Below, piece after piece: positions 1 through 5,919 of a stretch of 7,501 nt of DNA (its first letter is position 1; each line of letters starts with the position of its first letter). This DNA is from Balneolales bacterium (lineage in GTDB: Bacteria; Bacteroidota; Rhodothermia; Balneolales; Natronogracilivirgulaceae): contig SLLP01000126.1 in assembly GCA_007133995.1 (NCBI GenBank), positions 1 to 7,501 on the forward strand. Reading direction: 5' to 3'. The position numbers were made by a program, and so were the translations under genes. The notes beneath the pieces were generated by a model. The model was not told where the DNA came from. It did no database searches and saw nothing but the letters and a program-made list of their open reading frames with translations.

Positions 1-1
1 G

Positions 2-553
2 GGTCAGAGCAACATCCAGGAGGCATTCAGAGAAAGTTACACCCATGAAAATAACGGAGAAATTGAAAAGGCAATTGAAGCACTGGAAAAGGTGTATGAA
101 TCCTCATCCTATGAGTTGAATCTGCGTCTTGGTTGGCTGCACTATCAAAAAGGAAGTATGAATGAGTCGATTGGTTTCTATCATCGGGCCGTTGATCTGA
201 AACCTTACGCCGTTGAGCCGAAACTGGGCCTGGCCTATCCGTTGTCTGCATTGGGAAGATGGGATGATATCATTGGATTGTATGAGCAGATTCTTAGAAC
301 AGATCCCCAGAATAGTCTGGTTAACTATCGAATGGGGCTGATTTATTATAATCGGGGGCAATATGAGCGTGCGGATCCATTTATCGAGAAGGTGGTCAAT
401 CTCTATCCGTTTGACTATGATTCTCTGCTTCTGTTCGCCTGGAACAAGCTGATGCTGGGTCGAAAACGGGAAGCCACAGTGTTGTTCAATAAAGTGTTGC
501 TTGCCAACCCCGACGATGAGTCTGCCTTGCGTGGCCTTGATATGGTCAGATGA
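2..553 (+). CDS. Tetratricopeptide-repeat protein, 5' end outside the window
   Basis: The frame is open from base 2 to the TGA at 551-553, giving 183 visible residues. A GTG at 92 is possible, but coding clearly continues upstream (reading GEIEKAIEALEKVYE before it), so the true start lies off the left edge. The protein is a run of about four to five TPR helix pairs, with typical signatures such as LNLRLGWLHYQKG, VNYRMGLIYYNRGQYERA and NKVLLANPDDESAL, the last close to the C-terminus. TPR arrays are protein-protein interaction scaffolds and catalyse nothing themselves. Similar short TPR proteins are common in Bacteroidota, often beside outer-membrane barrel genes, but the upstream neighbour cannot be seen here. 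A strong terminator follows 13 bases after the stop, so this is the last gene of its transcript. The TPR assignment is sure; the cellular partner is unknown. Confidence 0.9.
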   Translation, partial: GQSNIQEAFRESYTHENNGEIEKAIEALEKVYESSSYELNLRLGWLHYQKGSMNESIGFYHRAVDLKPYAVEPKLGLAYPLSALGRWDDIIGLYEQILRTDPQNSLVNYRMGLIYYNRGQYERADPFIEKVVNLYPFDYDSLLLFAWNKLMLGRKREATVLFNKVLLANPDDESALRGLDMVR

Positions 554-566
554 TGCTGCGGATCAC

Positions 567-601
567 CCATTTCTTTCTTACAAGAAATGGATTTTTATTT
601 T
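567..601 (+). terminator. Rho-independent terminator of the TPR gene
   Basis: A perfect 9-bp stem pairs CCATTTCTT (567-575) with AAGAAATGG (582-590) around a 6-base loop, followed by ATTTTTATTTT. It starts 13 bases after the TPR stop codon. The T-tract exists only on the + strand side, so it terminates + strand transcription. The stem is AT-rich but exact. Confidence 0.85.
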
Positions 602-837
602 ACCAGCATCATCCGGCGGGACAGGATCACGCCGTTTATCTTGAGCTTGAACAGAAATAATCCGCTGGCCATTCCAGTGGCAAACGGCGTCAGAAGTTGA
701 TATTTATCGGGCAATCCGTTTATTTCCTGTTCAATTTGCGCAACAAATCCACCATAGGCATCCGTAACAGCTATATTCTGTAAAGCGCAGTGATCAACAA
801 TGATGAACCTGTGAGTCCTGTACATCCTGCAATCCAT
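595..837 (-). pseudogene. Unrecognised small protein remnant, probably frameshifted
   Basis: Reading leftward, a frame ending in TAA at 595-597 encodes a protein-like C-terminus, including GGFVAQIEQEINGLPDKYQ and LLTPFATGMASGLFLFKLK and ending SRRMMLVK. The N-terminal part in this frame (MDCRMYRTHRF...) looks random. A neighbouring frame over about 773-843 instead gives a convincing hydrophobic segment, IWIAGCTGLTGSSLLITALY, and stops at 771-773. The simplest reading is a small protein with an N-terminal membrane helix whose frame broke near 775-790. No Shine-Dalgarno sequence precedes the ATG at 835-837. I do not recognise the family. It could instead be an intact 80-residue protein or a chance open frame. 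It fills most of the 313-bp gap between the TPR and methyltransferase genes and ends at the TPR terminator. Confidence 0.35.
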
Positions 838-838
838 A

Positions 839-877
839 TGAATTCCGAAGAAAAATGAGATACCTGTGAATTCCGAA
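839..877 (+). repeat. 11-bp direct repeat spanning the methyltransferase start
   Basis: TGAATTCCGAA occurs at 839-849 and again at 867-877, 28 bases apart. The first copy belongs to an ATG-initiated six-codon reading frame (838-858, MNSEEK then TGA). The second belongs to the GTG start of the methyltransferase (VNSEK read-through). The offset of 28 is not a multiple of three, so the two copies are in different frames. Confidence 0.8.
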
Positions 878-2098
878 AAACCCGCTCCGCTTCGCCCTGA
901 ACCTGTAACACCGAGTGAGACCCCCGGTCCTGTCCATCAGAAGTCGGATATGAATGAGGTCGTCGCCGGGCTGATGTCCGGCACATTCTTTCTGGTAAAA
1001 GACGCATTTCCCACCGGCCTTAAAGTGCTCTCGGAACTGAAGAAGCAGGTTTTCGGGGGACGAATGAGTGCACCTGACGAGATGGGTGGTGAAGATTTTC
1101 AGGGTTACCGGATCAGGCGCGCTGAGTTCCGGCAGGCATCCAACCGTCTTCTGGTACCTGTGGAGCAGAATCGGATTGCCCTGCGCAAGTCGCCGGATAT
1201 CGGCTGGCTGAGAGAGCTTTATCCGGAAATGCAGAATTTCCAGCTGCCGTTTCCACAAATCCAGGGCCTGAACAGCTCATGGCAATGGTTCCTGAAGGGT
1301 GTGCGGTTCCCGGTGCTCAGACATGAAATATATCCATGGTACGGCACCTATTTTCCCACCCGGTTCGACCATCTCCTGCTGTTTGATGAATGGCTGAAAA
1401 AATATCGGGGGAAGAAGCACTTGGCGTTTGACATTGGAGCCGGGTGTGGGGTACTGTGCTTCCAGCTGTTGAAGCACGGATTCCGGCACATAATTGCAAC
1501 CGACATCAATCCCAACGCGGTTATAACTGTCCGGGAAAATGCCAGGCATCAGAGTGTTCAGGATCGCCTGGAAGCGCACTTATCCGATCTGTTCAAGATT
1601 TGGAAGGATGATGATGAGGCCGTGCACAGTACCGAGAGTGTGCCTGAAACCAAAGCCAAATCCAAAAGAAAAACCGAAGCAGAATCCAGGCTCAAAGCCA
1701 GTGTCAAAACCAGGAAGAAATCCAGGGTCAATGACAACGTAAACGCCGGGAAAAAAGCGGATCTGATCGTATTCAATCCGCCCTGGCTTCCAGCGGATGA
1801 GGGTACCGGCATGCTCGACCGGGCCATCTACTATGAGCCGGGTCTGTTTGATCGATTCTTTGCAGATGCCGGAGATCATCTGGAGGAGGAAGGTAAACTT
1901 GTCGTTTTATTCTCAAATCTGGGTCGTATGACAGGTATCGGGGAAGAGCATCCGGTTGAAGAGGAGCTTGCCCGTTTCAAGCGTTACATGAAAGTCGAAC
2001 GGATTGAGAGGAAAGTGGTCGGTCCATCCCGTAATATCAGGCGGCCGGATCACAGAAAAGGTGAATTTGTAGAATTGTGGGTGCTCGAAAAGCACTGA
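866..2098 (+). CDS. Class I SAM-dependent methyltransferase with NPPW motif
   Basis: 410 residues. The Rossmann-fold methyltransferase core begins near residue 185. Motif I is DIGAGCG (189-195), the acidic post-I strand is ATDINPNA (211-218), and the catalytic motif is NPPW (304-307) in VFNPPWLPA. NPPY/F/W motifs belong to the HemK/PrmC and RlmG-like group that methylates amide or exocyclic nitrogens in proteins or nucleic acids. The substrate here cannot be told. Residues 80-180 form a conserved-looking N-terminal domain (QNRIALRKSPDIGWLRELYP, WYGTYFPTRFDH). Residues 247-297 are a charged, lysine-rich insertion where the core usually has a short connection. The start is the GTG at 866, with only a weak upstream TGAGA; the next candidate is the ATG at 950. 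No signal peptide is seen, so it is cytoplasmic. It appears to be transcribed alone. Confidence 0.9.
   Translation: MNSEKPAPLRPEPVTPSETPGPVHQKSDMNEVVAGLMSGTFFLVKDAFPTGLKVLSELKKQVFGGRMSAPDEMGGEDFQGYRIRRAEFRQASNRLLVPVEQNRIALRKSPDIGWLRELYPEMQNFQLPFPQIQGLNSSWQWFLKGVRFPVLRHEIYPWYGTYFPTRFDHLLLFDEWLKKYRGKKHLAFDIGAGCGVLCFQLLKHGFRHIIATDINPNAVITVRENARHQSVQDRLEAHLSDLFKIWKDDDEAVHSTESVPETKAKSKRKTEAESRLKASVKTRKKSRVNDNVNAGKKADLIVFNPPWLPADEGTGMLDRAIYYEPGLFDRFFADAGDHLEEEGKLVVLFSNLGRMTGIGEEHPVEEELARFKRYMKVERIERKVVGPSRNIRRPDHRKGEFVELWVLEKH
1647..1730 (+). repeat. Seven tandem 12-bp units inside the methyltransferase gene
   Basis: Seven imperfect 12-bp units start at 1647, 1659, 1671, 1683, 1695, 1707 and 1719, with approximate consensus AAnCCArrnnnA. 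The best pair is AATCCAGGCTCA (1683) and AATCCAGGGTCA (1719). In the gene's frame they encode tetrapeptides of the form (T/S/A)-x-x-K, listed in order as TKAK, SKRK, TEAE, SRLK, ASVK, TRKK and SRVN, residues 262-289. Copy-number change would keep the reading frame. Confidence 0.85.
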
Positions 2099-2364
2099 CC
2101 GGTTGTTTGTTTACAGATGCAAGGGTTTTTTGTTGATTGAGATGAATCAGGATGAACGTATTGCATACACCGGCTTTTTTTCTATTTGTAATTTATTCCT
2201 GTATGTTCTCTGGCATAGCAACATTCCATTATTGATGTTCGGCATGCGGCCTCGTATGATAGTAACAGCAATGATCGGCGGCTGTAATTCTGATGAAGAG
2301 AGCAGTGCATCCCGCTTGGTGATTCCAAATTAACAGTGACATATAATGTGAGGTCTTTTACATA
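2099..2364. other. Intergenic gap with no supported gene
   Basis: These 266 bases lie between the methyltransferase and the BNR-4 lipoprotein. A TTG-initiated frame at 2103-2333 (76 codons) has no ribosome-binding site, no recognisable domain and an unremarkable composition. No convincing hairpin terminator for the methyltransferase was found. The right end carries a candidate promoter. Confidence 0.6.
2342..2347 (+). promoter_or_regulatory. Candidate -10 box TATAAT for the BNR-4 gene
   Basis: A perfect TATAAT lies 17 bases before the ATG at 2365. No good -35 hexamer is visible at 16-18 bases; the nearest TTG-rich stretch (TTGGTG, 2316-2321) is 20 bases away. Transcription from here would begin near 2354. 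That leaves about 11 leader bases before the ATG at 2365, or about 41 before the in-frame ATG at 2395, which is preceded by AAAGGAG (2368-2374). A Bacteroidota-type promoter was not seen. Confidence 0.35.
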
Positions 2365-3726
2365 ATGAAAGGAGTCTGCAATTTTCCGGATTTTATGATT
2401 TTTAGAAATATCCTTTTTTACAGTTTTATCATTGTTCTTTTTAGTTCTTGCCAGCAGAAAAGGGATGATGGTCTTCCTGTTTACATTGGAGATCCACTGG
2501 TATTAAATCCAGACGGAGGGTGGTGCTGGTTCCAGGATGAACGTGGTATTATCGACAATGGCCGATTGCTTTTTGCGTCAGTATCCTCGGTTGGGGATAT
2601 CATTCTCACCATACATGATCTTCATACCGGTGAGAGTGATACGCTGAATCTGCATCCCCGGTTTCAGCAGAATGATCATGCTCAGCCTGCGCTAATGGTG
2701 CGTCCGGATGGTCGTTATCTGATGGTATATTCCGGGCACAATGGTCCCTACTCCCACTGGCGTGTCTCTATGGAACCCGGAGATCCGACCCGTTGGGGGC
2801 CTGTGAGCCAGGTCGGCGTGGGCGATCGGGCAACCTATTCAAATGTCTATCACCTCTCAGAAAACCGACGCACCTATAACTTCCATCGGGGTATCGGCTG
2901 GCATCCCAATGTGATGGTATCTGACGATGAAGGCGATACCTGGATGTACCTCGGCCGGCTGGCTGCTTATGGCAGGCATCGCCCGTATGTTCGCTACTCT
3001 TCAAATCAAACCAACCAGATCCATTTCATTATCACCGAAGCCCACCCCAGAGACTACGAGAACAGTCTGTATCATGGTTACGTAGAAAATGATCGGGTTT
3101 TCCGTTCGGATGGGACGGATATTGGCGTTCTGGAGGGAAGCGATACAGATCGGTCACCTTTCGATTTTACGAAGATTTTTTCAGGTGATGAAAATAACAT
3201 AGCATGGGCATCGGACATTGAGCTGGATGCCGACGGATTTCCACACGTGGCATACTCGGTGACCCGTGACAGGGCGAAACAAGGCGAAGGGGGCATGGAT
3301 CACCGTTATCGGTATGCGAGATGGGATGGCAGCCGCTGGCATGACTACGAAATCGCCTATGCCGGCACCAGACTTTACCCGCGTGAGGATGAATACACCG
3401 GATTAATTTCGCTTCATCCGGATAATCCGTCACTGGCCTATATCTCAACGGATGCAGATCCGGTAACCGGAGAACCGTTGATCAGTGAAGCAAACGGACA
3501 GCGGCACTATGAGATTTTTCAGGGTCAAACTCGCGACGGGGGCGCTACCTGGAATTGGAAACAGGTTACTGCAAATTCGACTTACGATAACATCCGGCCT
3601 TATGTAGTGGCTGGTAGTGAGGACTGGGCTGTTCTTTGGCTCCGTGGCGAATACAAAACGTACACCGATTATATTCTCGAGGTGGTCGGGTATGTCTTCT
3701 CGAACGCATCAAAAGATAGTCAGTAA
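2365..3726 (+). CDS. BNR-4 beta-propeller lipoprotein, probable polysaccharide lyase-like enzyme
   Basis: 453 residues from the ATG at 2365. An in-frame ATG at 2395 (residue 11) gives a cleaner lipoprotein signal peptide, MIFRNILFYSFIIVLFSSC, with the lipidated cysteine at residue 29. The following QQKRDD resembles acidic surface-export signals of Bacteroidota lipoproteins. The mature part matches the BNR-4 seven-bladed beta-propeller type. Family-typical stretches are GGWCWFQDER (51-60), NDHAQPAL (103-110), YSGHN (122-126), HRPYVRY (205-211), TEAHPR (224-229) and NSLYHGY (233-239). This fold includes ulvan lyases (PL24/PL25) and related uronate-acting lyases and alpha-rhamnosidases. H105, H125, Y208/Y211 and R206 are candidate catalytic or binding residues by analogy with those lyases. 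The protein is full length with no broken blade visible. The GH88 enzyme downstream in the window fits a lyase role, but the substrate is inferred, and a glycosidase or binding protein remains possible. Confidence 0.85.
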   Translation: MKGVCNFPDFMIFRNILFYSFIIVLFSSCQQKRDDGLPVYIGDPLVLNPDGGWCWFQDERGIIDNGRLLFASVSSVGDIILTIHDLHTGESDTLNLHPRFQQNDHAQPALMVRPDGRYLMVYSGHNGPYSHWRVSMEPGDPTRWGPVSQVGVGDRATYSNVYHLSENRRTYNFHRGIGWHPNVMVSDDEGDTWMYLGRLAAYGRHRPYVRYSSNQTNQIHFIITEAHPRDYENSLYHGYVENDRVFRSDGTDIGVLEGSDTDRSPFDFTKIFSGDENNIAWASDIELDADGFPHVAYSVTRDRAKQGEGGMDHRYRYARWDGSRWHDYEIAYAGTRLYPREDEYTGLISLHPDNPSLAYISTDADPVTGEPLISEANGQRHYEIFQGQTRDGGATWNWKQVTANSTYDNIRPYVVAGSEDWAVLWLRGEYKTYTDYILEVVGYVFSNASKDSQ

Positions 3727-3767
3727 AATTGATAGAATTTAGATGGTCGAGTACAGAATCGCACCAT

Positions 3768-3929
3768 GGAACTGATCTGGTGACGAAGGAGCCGGCCGTC
3801 TAACGATTGATTCTCAAGAAAGCAAGGAAACGCAAAGACTTTGCTGCCTACTCCCGCGAATGATGGCACTACCGCCTGATCGACGAGCCGTTTTCAGACA
3901 TGGATTTTAATTTTTTACATGTGAAGTAA
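3768..3929 (+). pseudogene. Degraded C-terminal fragment of a VanX/DdpX-type D-Ala-D-Ala dipeptidase
   Basis: A single frame with two internal stops reads GTDLVTKEPAV, stop (3801-3803), RLILKKARKRKDFAAYSRE, stop (3861-3863), WHYRLIDEPFSDMDFNF and LHVK before TAA at 3927-3929. VanX/DdpX zinc dipeptidases end with the pattern NR..L..AM...GF..Y..EWWHY.L.DEP.PDTYFDFPV, which includes the catalytic Glu and a zinc-binding His. Here the first Trp of EWWH is a TGA, and the segment between MGT-like and NRL-like parts is shortened. The N-terminal two thirds, with the other zinc ligands, is missing. Intact family members cleave D-Ala-D-Ala in peptidoglycan recycling or glycopeptide resistance. This copy cannot work. 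It fills much of the 272-bp gap between the BNR-4 and TonB-like genes, and the rest of that gap shows nothing. Confidence 0.75.
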
Positions 3930-3998
3930 TATGTGATATTTTCCTTAAATTATTAAATAAATGCATTTGATAAGCCTGAAAAGAAAAAGCAGGTTTCC

Positions 3999-4670
3999 AT
4001 GTGTCGCGTACTCATTTTGAGTCTCCTCCCCGTTTGCTTCCTGGCTTGCAGTACCAGCCGCGAAGCTAAAAGCGATGTGCCTGTTCAGCTAATCGAGAAA
4101 ACCCTGTTCCCGGATTTTGAAGAAGATACCTATCCCATGAGAAAAAGTTTGGAGGTGATGATGCGTGTTAAACCGAATGGCAGTGTTGACGAGGCGCGTA
4201 TCTTGAATCCAATTAAAAATGCAGAATGGAATGTTGCCGCAATAGATTCTATTAAGAAATGGCGATTTATCTTTTTTTCGCCTGAAGATTATCCGGATGG
4301 TATAGTTTTTAAGAGTTCAATAAGGGTGGAATTGCTTGATGAATCTGAAGTTGTGACAACCGGTGAGTTGTGGTTCGCTTCCAGCACAATGGCAGATTCG
4401 ATATACGTTCAACTCCGGGCCGGACTGGATTTTTTTGATTTCGTTGCATCGCTTCAGTTGGACGAATCAATGGACGTTGCTTTTTATCAGAGGACAATGG
4501 AGTTGAAAAACTACTCCGATCAGGTTAAAAAAATAGTCGACATGCTGCGGACAGAGGATTTTTCAAAACCGGTCAGAGTAGGAAGTTATTTTGTGATTTA
4601 CAGGAAAATGAACGAACCGGTAGTGCATAACCAATTGCTGCCAAATCGCTTTTATCCGAATCACTTGTAG
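3999..4670 (+). CDS. Lipoprotein with TonB C-terminal-like domain and parvulin-like domain
   Basis: 223 residues, ATG at 3999 with a weak AGG five bases upstream. The signal peptide MCRVLILSLLPVCFLAC places the lipidated cysteine at residue 17. Residues 50-112 match the TonB C-terminal fold: a strand-turn-strand VMMRVKPNGSVDEARIL, then the AAIDSIKKWRF helix and strand, then SSIRVELL. Residues 125-203 resemble a PpiC/parvulin rotamase domain: ADSIYVQLRAGLDFFDFVAS corresponds to the usual 'A..i...L..G.dF..lA' helix, and FSKPVRVGSYFVIYR to the usual 'S.PV....g.y.I' end. The GDLG-type motif and catalytic residues are replaced, so isomerase activity is unlikely. The protein lacks the N-terminal membrane anchor and Pro-rich spacer of true TonB and is instead lipid-anchored in the envelope. 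Its partner is unknown. The last residues (PNRFYPNHL) come from a tandem repeat. It is convergent with corA, 68 bases away. Confidence 0.75.
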   Translation: MCRVLILSLLPVCFLACSTSREAKSDVPVQLIEKTLFPDFEEDTYPMRKSLEVMMRVKPNGSVDEARILNPIKNAEWNVAAIDSIKKWRFIFFSPEDYPDGIVFKSSIRVELLDESEVVTTGELWFASSTMADSIYVQLRAGLDFFDFVASLQLDESMDVAFYQRTMELKNYSDQVKKIVDMLRTEDFSKPVRVGSYFVIYRKMNEPVVHNQLLPNRFYPNHL

Positions 4671-4698
4671 CCATATCACTTTTAGCTATTCGCTTTAG
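4641..4698 (+). repeat. 15-bp tandem repeat across the stop codon of the TonB-like gene
   Basis: Three clear units lie at 4641-4655, 4656-4670 and 4671-4685, with a shorter degenerate fourth at 4686-4698. Pairwise identities among the three are 11-12 of 15. In frame they read PNRFY, PNHL-stop, PYHF-stop, so the fifth codon is TAT in unit one and TAG in units two and three. The stop used by the gene is therefore part of the repeat. Confidence 0.8.
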
Positions 4699-4738
4699 AT
4701 GGGTCAGGAGTATGCAGGCCTTTATCGCTCCATCAGCT

Positions 4739-5815
4739 TTACAGCCACCGTTTTCTTCGGAACCAGATCAGCATTCCGATTGCGACCGTAAACATGAATC
4801 CAAGCACTGCGTAATAGGCATAATGCCACTCAAGCTCGGGCATATTCGCAAAATTCATTCCGTAGATGCCCACAATGAAGGTCAGTGGAATGAAAATAGT
4901 TGCGATGATGGTGAGCATCTTCATCACCTGATTCATTTTGTTGCTGACACTGGACAGATAAAGATCAAGCATTCCCGAGAGCAGGTCGCGGTTGGTTTCC
5001 ACGCTGTCTATGACCTGGATGGTATGGTCGTACAGGTCACGCAGATAAGGCACAATTCTTTCACTGATGAGAGTGGATTCCGACTTCTCCAGTTTACTGA
5101 CCGATTCCCGGAGCGGCCAGACCGACTTGCGCAAAAAAAGAACTTCGCGCTTGAGCCTGTAAATTTCATTGAGCGTTCCGGAGTTTGGGTCGATCATGAG
5201 CTGTTCCTCAATTTGTTCAATGTGATCGCCTATTTTTTCCAGATTGAGGAAATAGTGATCAATGATGATATCGAGAACAGCGTAAAGCAGATAGTCGGCA
5301 TCCATTTTACGGATGCGCCCCTTGCTTTCGCGGATTCGGGTTCTGAGCGGGTCAAAAAGGGATTCATGTGCCTCCTGGAACATGATGACATGCCCTTTCC
5401 CCATAATCAGACTCACCTGGTCAATCCCTATTCTTTGAGTATCAACTTCAAAATCGAGAATTTTCAGAGTGATGAAGAGGTAGTTGTCAAAGAACTCAAC
5501 TTTGGGCCGTTGGTGAGTGTTCAATATGTCTTCGGAGATGAGGGGGTGAATTCCAAAATGTTTGGCAATGGCATCAATTTTTTCCGTTTCATGAAGTCCG
5601 GTGACAGTGATCCATGAAGTTGCCGGTGTATCGTAAAAAGGAAAGCATGATTCGATGTCGCGTGATTCCAGTTCGTCGAAATGATCCGAGCTGTAATCGA
5701 TGATCGAAAGATGAAGCTTATCCGTTTTTTTTCGCCCGGTAAAAACCAGACTGCCGGGCGGCAGTCCGATTTTCCGGGTGATGTTTCTTGAAAGTCGGGA
5801 CATGGTCAGCACCAT
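4739..5815 (-). CDS. corA: CorA-type magnesium/cobalt transporter
   Basis: 358 residues, the usual length for CorA. The family carries Mg2+ (also Co2+ or Ni2+) through a pentameric inner-membrane channel gated by cytoplasmic metal binding. A long N-terminal cytoplasmic domain (about 1-240) and an extended helix lead to TM1 (about 299-319). The signature GMN is at 319-321 within FIVGIYGMNF. A short periplasmic loop (ANMPELEW) follows, then TM2 (about 333-351) and the basic tail RRKRWL. Nothing is missing. The start used is the ATG at 5813-5815; a second in-frame ATG is at residue 5 (MSRLSRN). No Shine-Dalgarno sequence precedes either. It lies 104 bases downstream of the GH88 gene on the same strand, with no clear terminator between, so read-through is possible although the functions are unrelated. 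Confidence 0.97.
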   Translation of the reverse strand: MVLTMSRLSRNITRKIGLPPGSLVFTGRKKTDKLHLSIIDYSSDHFDELESRDIESCFPFYDTPATSWITVTGLHETEKIDAIAKHFGIHPLISEDILNTHQRPKVEFFDNYLFITLKILDFEVDTQRIGIDQVSLIMGKGHVIMFQEAHESLFDPLRTRIRESKGRIRKMDADYLLYAVLDIIIDHYFLNLEKIGDHIEQIEEQLMIDPNSGTLNEIYRLKREVLFLRKSVWPLRESVSKLEKSESTLISERIVPYLRDLYDHTIQVIDSVETNRDLLSGMLDLYLSSVSNKMNQVMKMLTIIATIFIPLTFIVGIYGMNFANMPELEWHYAYYAVLGFMFTVAIGMLIWFRRKRWL

Positions 5816-5919
5816 TCATTTGTTCGTTGTTCAGGCGTAGTACCCGACTGAAATGTATGGATATAGACAAACTATTGATCCTTAATGATATCGGCTATTT
5901 TAAGCTTCAGTCATGTTTT

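Noticed and set aside
1580..1879. Reverse-strand frame rich in Gly-Phe repeats (FGFSFGFGFGF)
   Set aside because: It is the antisense shadow of the 12-bp tandem repeat in the methyltransferase gene. The repeat explains the regular pattern.
2103..2333. 76-codon frame with a TTG start and a lipobox-like IGGC late in the sequence
   Set aside because: There is no ribosome-binding site, the cysteine is near the C-terminus so it is not a signal peptide, and no family is recognised.
3972..3995. CCTG/CAGG hairpin before the TonB-like gene, considered as a terminator
   Set aside because: The stem is only 4 bp around an 11-base A-rich loop, with a short T-run, and it sits at the ribosome-binding position of the next gene.
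4712..5617. 301-codon + strand open frame
   Set aside because: It is entirely antisense to corA, whose full-length protein has the GMN signature and both membrane helices. The antisense translation shows no domain.
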